Assembly: GCA_023247875.1 (NCBI GenBank)
Contig: JAHFFQ010000083.1
Location: forward strand, 1-6,557
Origin: Candidatus Omnitrophota bacterium
GTDB lineage: Bacteria > Omnitrophota > Gorgyraeia > Gygaellales > Profunditerraquicolaceae
DNA: 6,557 nt
Direction of reading: 5' to 3'
Numbering within the stretch: position 1 is the stretch's first letter; each line of letters opens with the position of its first letter. A program made the translations under genes and the position numbers. Positions 1-5,619 of this stretch are shown piece by piece. A model generated the notes under the pieces. It was not told where the DNA came from and did no database searches. It saw only the letters and a program-made list of their open reading frames with translations.

Positions 1-554
1 TTCACCCTCTTGATAAGAGAACCGAAATCATCGGCAAGCTTGTTTAATTTAACCGCATCATTGTTGCGCACGGCGTCTTTAAGCATATACCCCCAGATAT
101 CGGCGCACTCCTGGCCCTGCCCCTGCAAAAGAGCGGAGTAATCCAGCTCCCCGACGGTAAAATGCTTAAGCTGCCCCCTCAATAAAAGTGCGGCGATCCC
201 CCCGCTCCTCAAGATCTCCTTTTGCGGGAGAGCAATTATGGAAAAAAACTGCGCCAGCTCCTGGAGATCCGCGCCTTTCCTGATCTCCAGGCTTTTGATC
301 TTACGCTGATGCAACAGGCGGGCCAGATCATCATAGAAACCGCTTTTGACCAGAACCTTTCCGTCAGCCACAAGCCCTGAATCGGTTACCCCGATCTTAA
401 GCGGATTCAGGATTAAAAGGGCTGTTTCAAGCTTACTCTTGAAATTTGCCACGGATTTAATAAAGTAGGGATGGTCTTTAGAATAAGAAAAAGCGTTGGT
501 GAGCACAACTCTTAAAGTGCGGAAAAAATCATCGAGGATTTCTTCTTTGTTCAT
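1..554 (-). CDS. Uncharacterised protein, N-terminal part (runs off the window's left edge)
   Basis: Reading leftward from an ATG at 554-552, 184 codons stay open to the window edge, so the C-terminus is not visible. The protein starts MNKEEILDDFFRTLRVVL, then has Y-x-x-x-HPYF at about residues 24-31, a segment around 50-72 with LKIGVTDSGLVADGKVLV, then LARLLHQRKIKSLEIRKGAD near 77-96 and helical sequence after it. This order (HP-containing helix, a 'G-x-x-x-x-G-L-x-V-x-G' strand pair, an LARxLHxxxI helix, then a strand and helices) resembles the uncharacterised N-terminal region found in front of HEAT-repeat or similar helical domains in several bacterial phyla; that resemblance is from memory and moderate. 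There is no signal peptide or membrane segment, so it is probably cytoplasmic. The start has no Shine-Dalgarno sequence, but a promoter lies directly upstream. An in-frame TAG at about 593-591 limits upstream extension; a TTG at 590 is the only other plausible start. Function unknown. Confidence 0.75.
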   Translation of the reverse strand, partial: MNKEEILDDFFRTLRVVLTNAFSYSKDHPYFIKSVANFKSKLETALLILNPLKIGVTDSGLVADGKVLVKSGFYDDLARLLHQRKIKSLEIRKGADLQELAQFFSIIALPQKEILRSGGIAALLLRGQLKHFTVGELDYSALLQGQGQECADIWGYMLKDAVRNNDAVKLNKLADDFGSLIKRV

Positions 555-561
555 TAGCGCT

Positions 562-590
562 ATTCTACAACCAAAAAAGCGCCCCTGCAA
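562..590 (-). promoter_or_regulatory. Sigma70-type promoter placed directly on the start codon at 554
   Basis: On the minus strand, TTGCAG (590-585, 3 of 6 consensus bases) is followed after 17 bp by TAGAAT (567-562, 5 of 6). Transcription would start around 556-554, at or within two bases of the ATG, so the mRNA would be leaderless. This agrees with the lack of a Shine-Dalgarno sequence. The promoter lies just downstream of the terminator of the preceding gene, so the downstream gene needs its own promoter. Confidence 0.55.
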
Positions 591-592
591 CT

Positions 593-648
593 AAAAATTA
601 GGGGGAGGGGATATTTTATGAAATAAATATCCCCTCCCCCTGATTTTT
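593..648 (-). terminator. Strong intrinsic terminator after the GltB-like gene (potentially bidirectional)
   Basis: A perfect 16-bp stem (601-616 with 625-640) closes an 8-nt loop. It extends outward by eight more pairs (593-600 with 641-648, one G-T) through A/T-rich sequence. The core is GC-rich (GGGGGAGGGG / CCCCTCCCCC). Read on the minus strand it ends in TAATTTTTAG, and it lies 13 bp beyond the TAG stop at 664-662, the usual place for an intrinsic terminator. Read on the plus strand it ends in TTTTTT (644-649), so it could also block transcription from the other side. Confidence 0.9.
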
Positions 649-661
649 TGTCCCTGACCCG

Positions 662-2302
662 CTAAGCTTTCAATATTTTCCTGGCTTTATCGTCAGCCGC
701 GTCGGTAATAAAACTTACCCCTGTTTCTTTTTCGGTCTGGCGGTTCGCCGAAAAAATATCCTCGCGGGAGATCGCCTTAAGGGAGAACCTTCTGGCTCCT
801 GCCATAAGCTGCTGCAGGCCTGCCGCCAATTTATCCGCCAGTGTCCAGAGGGCAACCGCGCCTAAAGGCACATTCTTCATTTCCGCCTTGCCGACCTTTT
901 TCTGCAGATCATAGTAACCGGCAAAAAGCTCTTCAGCAGTAGAGCCGAATTCCGCTACGGAGGCGGGAAGCTTATCCCAGCTTCCGCTTACCTTTGCTTT
1001 TACTGACGGGTTTAATACTCCTTCAATATTTGAACCAAGATACGCCGGGATCATCAGCGCGCGGCCCATGCATACTAATTTGGTGTAGGGGGCCCCCAAT
1101 GCCAATGCCTTGAATATATGGTCCTCCCGGGCCAGTCCTCCGGCAAAAGCCATATCCACTACTTTCTTGCCTTTTTTACGCAGGATCTCCGCGTACTCAT
1201 AGGCCTTAGCGTGCAGCAATATGGAAGGAACACCCCAGCTCTCCATCATATTCCAGGGGCTCATCCCTGTGCCGCCGCCCGAACCATCAATAGTGAGCAG
1301 GTCAAGCTTGGCGTCAGAGGCGTACTTTATGGACATAGCCAGGGCTTCCATGCCGTAAGAACCGGTCTTTAGCGATATCCTCTTATAACCGATCTTGCGC
1401 AGATACTTAACCGCCTTCATGAAATTTTCTTCAACCTGTTTCTCCGAAGAGAGACTTGTATAACCTAAACGGCTGTGCCGGGCGATAGATTTGATCGCGC
1501 CGGATTTAAAAGCCTCCTGCACCTCGGGTAGGGTCGGGTCAGGATCAACCACATAGCCTCTTTTCTTGAGGAACTGGGCATACTCAAGGCTGGTGACCTG
1601 TATTTCGCCTCCGATACATTTTGCCCCCTGCCCCCATTTCAACTCTATGATAACTTTATCCCCGTATTTTCCGATCACGTATTCGGCAACCCCGTTACGC
1701 GTGTCCTCAACATTCATCTGCACGATAATAGCGCCATAGCCGTCATAATAACGCAGGAATGTCTCTATCCTCCTGTCCAGCTCCGGGGCTTTGATGATCT
1801 TGCCGTTTTTAATCTCCGCCTGCTTGTCAATACCCACGACATTCTCGCCGACAACGATCGGGATGCCTACCAGGGCTGCGCCGGTGGCAAAGGATTCCCA
1901 GTATTTAGCTGCCACGAAGGTAGAGCCCAAAGCTCCGGTCATCACCGGAACCCTGAACTTGGTCTTTATTGCCTGGCCGAACTCCCCCTCCAGCTCCACA
2001 TTAGGGAAGATACACTCATCCTCGGAATTGGAGATACCCTTGGGAAGCCCAAATGCCCCGTAATTATAACCGTTGATGCGCAAAGAATTATAAGAAACCC
2101 CAAGATGAGTTGTGTTGGAGCTTCCGGCGGTAGTAAAACTATAATCCCTGGGATACAAAAGCTTTCTTCCTTTTAAACTGGAGAGCCAGGTCTCGCATTT
2201 ACCCATGCAGTCTACACGGCAGAGTGTGCATAGCCCGCTTTCACAGGGGTTACCCCTGTTTACTGTCCCTAAAGCATCATTTGTCTTCGGCCACTGGATC
2301 AT
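662..2302 (-). CDS. FMN-binding glutamate synthase-like protein (stand-alone GltB core domain)
   Basis: The 546-residue protein carries the FMN-binding TIM-barrel core of the glutamate synthase large subunit. Seen in the sequence: IELKWGQGAKCIGGEI (219-234, matching the family's K-x-x-QGAK-x-x-x-GG region), a lysine in SLKTG (312), DGSGGGTGMSP (339-349), AGGLARED (387-394) and GRAL (413-416), the phosphate-binding part of the barrel. Missing: the N-terminal glutaminase domain, the C-terminal GXGXG domain, and the canonical C-x5-C-x4-C [3Fe-4S] motif; only C411 lies near where that motif would be. Instead the N-terminus has C20, C25, C28, C32 and C36 (C-x4-C-x2-C-x3-C-x3-C), probably binding an Fe-S cluster. 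The family role is transfer of ammonia to 2-oxoglutarate on FMN, but the true substrate here is uncertain. The ATG at 2302 is fixed by AAGGAGG six bases upstream. The gene is monocistronic: own promoter, own leader, own terminator. Family assignment is firm; enzymatic role is inferred. Confidence 0.88.
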   Translation of the reverse strand: MIQWPKTNDALGTVNRGNPCESGLCTLCRVDCMGKCETWLSSLKGRKLLYPRDYSFTTAGSSNTTHLGVSYNSLRINGYNYGAFGLPKGISNSEDECIFPNVELEGEFGQAIKTKFRVPVMTGALGSTFVAAKYWESFATGAALVGIPIVVGENVVGIDKQAEIKNGKIIKAPELDRRIETFLRYYDGYGAIIVQMNVEDTRNGVAEYVIGKYGDKVIIELKWGQGAKCIGGEIQVTSLEYAQFLKKRGYVVDPDPTLPEVQEAFKSGAIKSIARHSRLGYTSLSSEKQVEENFMKAVKYLRKIGYKRISLKTGSYGMEALAMSIKYASDAKLDLLTIDGSGGGTGMSPWNMMESWGVPSILLHAKAYEYAEILRKKGKKVVDMAFAGGLAREDHIFKALALGAPYTKLVCMGRALMIPAYLGSNIEGVLNPSVKAKVSGSWDKLPASVAEFGSTAEELFAGYYDLQKKVGKAEMKNVPLGAVALWTLADKLAAGLQQLMAGARRFSLKAISREDIFSANRQTEKETGVSFITDAADDKARKILKA

Positions 2303-2308
2303 GAAAAA

Positions 2309-2315
2309 CCTCCTT
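2309..2315 (-). promoter_or_regulatory. Ribosome binding site of the GltB-like gene
   Basis: Minus-strand AAGGAGG ends six bases before the ATG at 2302-2300. It is the only strong Shine-Dalgarno sequence before any start in this window, in contrast to the other four visible starts (554, 2582, 5607, 6442), which have weak or no site. Confidence 0.85.
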
Positions 2316-2365
2316 TTTTACCCAACTTTAATCAGATTATGCCTAAAAATAAGGCAATCCGGGTT

Positions 2366-2408
2366 AAAAAAAATAAAAGACGCCTACCCAAAGTTTTCAG
2401 ACGTCTTT
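2366..2408 (-). terminator. Intrinsic terminator inside the leader of the GltB-like gene (candidate attenuator)
   Basis: On the minus strand, AAAGACGTCTG (2408-2398) pairs with TAGGCGTCTTT (2386-2376) as an 11-bp stem including two G-U pairs, with an 11-nt loop, followed by TA and eight T (2373-2366). It lies downstream of the promoter at 2485-2513 and about 64 bases upstream of the start codon, so transcription must read through it to express the gene. The two wobble pairs become A-C mismatches in plus-strand RNA, and the T-tract is only on the minus side, so it belongs to the minus-strand transcript. Confidence 0.7.
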
Positions 2409-2431
2409 GTCTTATACTTCTTATTAATTAG

Positions 2432-2466
2432 CCCCAAGAAACACGCTTCCTTGCATGGGTTTGGGG
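2432..2466 (-). promoter_or_regulatory. Upstream hairpin of the GltB-like leader
   Basis: In minus-strand RNA, CCCCAA (2466-2461) pairs with TTGGGG (2437-2432), and inside it CATGC (2457-2453) pairs with GCGTG (2446-2442) through one G-U pair, leaving an internal loop and the 6-nt apical loop AAGGAA. It begins about 12 nt after the predicted transcription start. Its 5' arm CCCAAA is also complementary to TTTGGG (2392-2387) in the loop of the terminator downstream, giving a possible alternative pairing. No known riboswitch class was recognised. Confidence 0.45.
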
Positions 2467-2484
2467 ACAATAGATATTTTAGGC

Positions 2485-2513
2485 ATAATAAACTCCGGAA
2501 ACACATTTGTCAA
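2485..2513 (-). promoter_or_regulatory. Near-consensus sigma70 promoter for the GltB-like gene
   Basis: Minus-strand TTGACA (2513-2508, 6 of 6) is separated by 17 bp from TATTAT (2490-2485, 5 of 6). The start of transcription would be near 2478, giving a leader of about 176 nt before the ATG at 2302. The -10 box overlaps the right arm of a 13-bp inverted repeat (2477-2489). Confidence 0.75.
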
Positions 2514-2547
2514 GCGAATAATATCCTGCGTTTGCCTTTTATTAATA

Positions 2548-2575
2548 TTGCCAAAAAGCGGATTGCGGATATAAT
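2548..2575 (+). promoter_or_regulatory. Sigma70 promoter placed on the start codon of the membrane-protein gene
   Basis: TTGCCA (2548-2553, 5 of 6) is followed after 16 bp by a perfect TATAAT (2570-2575). Transcription would start at about 2581-2583, on the ATG at 2582, so the transcript should be leaderless. There is no Shine-Dalgarno sequence before the ATG. The -10 box sits in a perfect palindrome, GGATAT-A-ATATCC (2567-2579). Confidence 0.7.
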
Positions 2576-2581
2576 ATCCCT

Positions 2582-4189
2582 ATGGCGCGTGAAAATAATA
2601 AGATAATCATTTTGCTTTGCGGATTATTGATATTCCTTTTTTCCTTTATTATTTATTTTGATAGTTTTAAGAACGGTTTTCTAGCCGGAGACGACGAAGA
2701 AATTGTACTGCGTAATACCTACCTTAATGATTGGCGGGATTTTCCTAAATTCTTTACTGAAAATTACAAAGCGGGCTCAGGGGCAATCTCCAACTATTGG
2801 CGGCCTTTTCAACTTCTTCCTTATGGCTTGATCGCTAAAACCACCGGGATCAAACCCTGGCCATTCCATTTCTCCTCCATACTTTTTCACAGCCTCTGCG
2901 GACTTCTGCTATACCTGATATTTTTAAGGCTCCTCTACCCTAAGATCATCCTGCCTGTAATCGTTCTTACGGACATGCTCTGGCTATCCCTCCCCATACA
3001 TAACGAAGAATTGGCCGTGACTACGGGGCTGGCCAGCCCAGCCCATCTATTTTGGATGCTCCTGGGCTTGCTTGCCTTTTTATATTTTAATGACGGACAA
3101 AAGATAAGATGGTATATAATTTCCCTGATAAGCTTTATCTTTTCTTTATTCTCCAAGGAAAGCGCCATTGTTTTTCCCGGGCTTATTTTAGGCATGCAGC
3201 TGGCAGGCATGAAGGCGGGTATCCTGAAGAAAATAAGGCCGGCAAAACTTCTGCGCATTTTTTCACTTTTTTGGCTGATAGCATTTATTTATATCATCTT
3301 GCGGCTGACCCTGCTTAATTTCAGCAATACCCTGAACTTCTATAACCAGGCAAATATATTCACGGAAAATTTCCTTTACCGCCTGTATACTTTCTTTACC
3401 ATCCTGGCGCGCGGGCTACTGGTTATCTTTTTTCCCGCGGGCATCCATCCTGAAATAACCTGGCCGGTATTTACCAGTTTATTTAACCCGCAGGTACTCT
3501 TATCATTTTCGATCTTAAGTGGGATAATTATCCTTGCGGTCATAAATTGGAGAAAAAGGCCGCTGTTTACCTTCGGCATATTCTGGTTCTTTTGGAGTTA
3601 CCTGCCTATGGCTAACCTGGTTGCCAAGATAAATGCCCTGGTTTGGGACCACTGGCTCTATATTCCATCGATAGGGATATTCTTAAGCCTGGCTTCTTTA
3701 TTGCAGAGAAGATCAATCCGGAGAGCAGCCAGCTTTATCCTGGTTACGCTGCTGATAATATTCAGCATATCCACTTTCTCGCGCTCAAGATACTGGCGGA
3801 ATACGGAGACGATCTCAAGGTTCATATTAAGCCATGAAGGGCGTTCGGCAAAAACCTGGAATAATTTAGCGATTGCCCTGGATGAAAAAGGCCGATATCA
3901 GGAGGCTATAGACAGTTATATTAAAGCCATAGATTTTGAGGACGTCTATCCTCAAAGCCACCATAACCTGGCCAATGCTTATCTTGCCCTGGGTAAATAC
4001 GATTTAGCGGAGGAGGAATACCTGAAGGCGATTAAGATAGACGGTAATTTTTTCTACTCTTACCTTGCCCTGGGTAAATTTTATCTCGCCAGGGGAGAAA
4101 AGGAGAAAGCCGGGGATTTTATTAGAAAGGCGTTAAGTATTTATCCGGGCTCGCTTGAAGCAAGAGAACTTTTAAAAAGGATGCCTTAA
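2582..4189 (+). CDS. Polytopic GT-C/TMTC-like membrane protein with C-terminal TPRs
   Basis: The 535-residue protein has a hydrophobic N-terminal segment (about 8-27) and roughly eleven membrane segments up to residue 400, then a soluble C-terminal part with about three TPRs (424-456, 457-490, 491-523; e.g. NNLAIALDEKGRYQEAIDSY). After the first membrane segment comes an acidic loop, GDDEEIVLRN (36-45), with D37/D38 in the place of the catalytic acidic residue of GT-C enzymes. Other family-like parts are NYWRPF (71-76), IHNEELAVTTGLAS (139-152), FSKESAIVFPGLIL (190-203) and WDHWLYIPSIGIF (355-367). This order fits TMTC-like O-mannosyltransferases and related bacterial GT-C proteins, which move a sugar from a lipid-linked donor to a substrate outside the membrane. 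Donor and acceptor cannot be read from sequence. The start fits the membrane segment and the promoter. The stop overlaps the convergent nfnB stop. No neighbouring glycan gene is visible. Confidence 0.8.
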   Translation: MARENNKIIILLCGLLIFLFSFIIYFDSFKNGFLAGDDEEIVLRNTYLNDWRDFPKFFTENYKAGSGAISNYWRPFQLLPYGLIAKTTGIKPWPFHFSSILFHSLCGLLLYLIFLRLLYPKIILPVIVLTDMLWLSLPIHNEELAVTTGLASPAHLFWMLLGLLAFLYFNDGQKIRWYIISLISFIFSLFSKESAIVFPGLILGMQLAGMKAGILKKIRPAKLLRIFSLFWLIAFIYIILRLTLLNFSNTLNFYNQANIFTENFLYRLYTFFTILARGLLVIFFPAGIHPEITWPVFTSLFNPQVLLSFSILSGIIILAVINWRKRPLFTFGIFWFFWSYLPMANLVAKINALVWDHWLYIPSIGIFLSLASLLQRRSIRRAASFILVTLLIIFSISTFSRSRYWRNTETISRFILSHEGRSAKTWNNLAIALDEKGRYQEAIDSYIKAIDFEDVYPQSHHNLANAYLALGKYDLAEEEYLKAIKIDGNFFYSYLALGKFYLARGEKEKAGDFIRKALSIYPGSLEARELLKRMP

Positions 4190-5607
4190 TTAATCTTAAC
4201 GGACCGGATAATGGCTTTAGCGGCGCGCTTAGCCATGCCCATAGCCTCGATTACCGTGCCTTCACCGCCGACTATATCTCCGCCGGCATAAACACCGTTA
4301 AGAGAGGTCTGCATGGTTTCCTTATCCACTAACAGATCCTTGTGCTCATCTGTCTTTAGTCCGGGGGTTACCGCACTTAATAGCTGGTTCGCCCGTAATC
4401 CTACGGCAATTATTGCCAGATCGCATTCTATCTCAAAATCACTCCCCGGGAGCGCAACCGGTTTTCTTCTTCCGGATGAATCCGCCTCCCCTAATTTACA
4501 TTCAAGGCAGCTTAAGAACGCTACAAAACCCTTATCATCGGCCTGGAATTCCTGCGGCTGAGTTAAAAACTTAAATTTAATCCCCTCTTCTTTGGCATGC
4601 TCGATCTCAAGGCGCCTAGCCGGCATCTCTGTTTCCGTGCGGCGGTATATGATCGACACCTCCGGCTTTATCCCGTTCATTTTTTGTAAACGTAAGGCGC
4701 TTCTGGCGGCATCCATGGCTGTATTGCCTCCTCCGATAACCAGGATATGCTCTCCGATATTTACCGGTGTGTGGTATTCCGGGAATTTGTAAGCCGACAT
4801 CAGGTTTACCCGGGTCAAAAATTCATTAGCTGAATATACATTACAAAGGTTCTCTCCTTTTATCCCCAGGAAGGACGGTACGCCGGCGCCCAATCCCAGG
4901 AACACCTTGTCAAACCCCTGCTGGAATAATTCATTCAGGAGGATAGTCTTACCCACGACAACATTGGTTTTGAATTCCACGCCCAGATCTTTCAGGCAAT
5001 TGATCTCATAATCAAGTACCTCGTCAGGAAGCCGGAAATCCGGGATGCCATACCTTAAAACCCCGCCGCAGCTCTGCAGGTTTTCAAATATAACCACCTT
5101 TATCCCTTTTCTGGCCAGTTCCCCGGCGCAGCATAATCCTGCCGGCCCGGAGCCGACTACCGCTGCCTTGATCTTTGATAACCCGATATCTTTTTCTTCC
5201 AAAACCTTAAGATCATGCTGCATGCCGTAATCACCGACAAACCTTTCCAGGAAATGGATATTGATCGCCTCACTGCTGGCGTAGGCAAGCTTACTTTTAT
5301 TAAGCACGCAGGCCTTACGGCACTGGTACTCTGCCGGGCAGACCCTGCCGCATATAGAGGGAAAATTATTGGTCTTACGGATGGTAAAATAAGCTCCTGC
5401 GTAATCTTTCCGGGTGACCTGAAAGATAAATTCCTTGATGTCGATATTTACCGGGCAGCCTGAAATACAGGCGGGGTTCTTGCATTGCAGGCAGCGGCCG
5501 GACTCGGATAAAGCCTGCTCTTCGGAATAGGCTGCGACCACTTCATCAAAACCTTCCACCCTTTTATCCGCGGCTAATTCTCCGGATTTTACCGGTTCTC
5601 TTTTCAT
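4186..5607 (-). CDS. nfnB: NfnB: large subunit of NADH-dependent reduced ferredoxin:NADP+ oxidoreductase
   Basis: The 473-residue protein matches the GltD-like large subunit of the bifurcating transhydrogenase in length and order of domains. Two Fe-S motifs come first: C39-x2-C42-x4-C47-x3-C51 and C86-x3-C90-x5-C96-x3-C100. An FAD site follows (VGSGPAG, 151-157, with GGVLRYGIP 181-189), then an NADPH site (IGGGNTAMDAAR, 291-302, with YRRTETEMPAR 321-331, the arginine pair typical of NADP(H) binding), and a closing AGGD (441-444) with GTVIEAMGMAKRAA (450-463). With NfnA it would reduce two NADP+ using NADH and reduced ferredoxin, in the cytoplasm; the bifurcating FAD lies in this subunit. The gene is 4 bp downstream of nfnA, with no real Shine-Dalgarno sequence, so coupled translation is likely. 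Taken alone it could be named glutamate synthase small subunit (gltD/gltA); the NfnA-like partner beside it favours Nfn. Confidence 0.9.
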   Translation of the reverse strand: MKREPVKSGELAADKRVEGFDEVVAAYSEEQALSESGRCLQCKNPACISGCPVNIDIKEFIFQVTRKDYAGAYFTIRKTNNFPSICGRVCPAEYQCRKACVLNKSKLAYASSEAINIHFLERFVGDYGMQHDLKVLEEKDIGLSKIKAAVVGSGPAGLCCAGELARKGIKVVIFENLQSCGGVLRYGIPDFRLPDEVLDYEINCLKDLGVEFKTNVVVGKTILLNELFQQGFDKVFLGLGAGVPSFLGIKGENLCNVYSANEFLTRVNLMSAYKFPEYHTPVNIGEHILVIGGGNTAMDAARSALRLQKMNGIKPEVSIIYRRTETEMPARRLEIEHAKEEGIKFKFLTQPQEFQADDKGFVAFLSCLECKLGEADSSGRRKPVALPGSDFEIECDLAIIAVGLRANQLLSAVTPGLKTDEHKDLLVDKETMQTSLNGVYAGGDIVGGEGTVIEAMGMAKRAAKAIIRSVKIN

Positions 5608-5619
5608 CGGCTCATCGGC
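5604..5619 (-). repeat. Tandem 8-bp repeat at the nfnA/nfnB junction
   Basis: Minus-strand GCCGATGA occurs twice in a row. The nfnA stop TGA (5614-5612) is in the first copy and the nfnB ATG (5607-5605) is in the second. With one copy removed, nfnA would end and nfnB begin in a classic 4-bp ATGA overlap. The first copy's ATG is out of frame and stops after three codons. Confidence 0.7.

Larger units (their letters stand above)
2336..2489. repeat. Widely spaced 13-bp perfect inverted repeat in the divergent region
   Basis: ATTATGCCTAAAA at 2336-2348 is the exact reverse complement of TTTTAGGCATAAT at 2477-2489; 128 bp lie between. The right arm overlaps the -10 box of the GltB-like promoter, and the left arm lies in the leader, 34 bp from the start codon. 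The left arm also takes part in a small local hairpin (TGCCT 2340-2344 with AGGCA 2352-2356). No target-site duplication flanks the pair. Confidence 0.5.

Noticed and set aside
1118..1372. Several plus-strand open frames inside the GltB-like gene
   Set aside because: They are antisense shadows of a conserved enzyme and lack promoters, ribosome binding sites or plausible protein features.
2303..2478. Glutamine riboswitch or T-box in the leader of the GltB-like gene
   Set aside because: The conserved sequence blocks that I know for these classes are not visible; only the general hairpin-plus-terminator arrangement is supported.
2336..2489. A miniature transposable element bounded by the 13-bp inverted repeat
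   Set aside because: No target-site duplication flanks it, the arms lie in functional promoter and leader sequence, and only one copy can be seen in this window.
2205..2606. A plus-strand open frame of 133 codons across the GltB-like start and the divergent intergenic region
   Set aside because: It overlaps a firm coding start, ribosome binding site, promoter and terminator on the minus strand, has no ribosome binding site, and gives a protein without recognisable features.
4186..5607. Glutamate synthase small subunit serving the GltB-like protein of this window
   Set aside because: Linkage is broken by an oppositely oriented gene, the immediate partner is NfnA, and the GltB-like protein lacks the usual cluster for receiving its electrons; not excluded, but not preferred.
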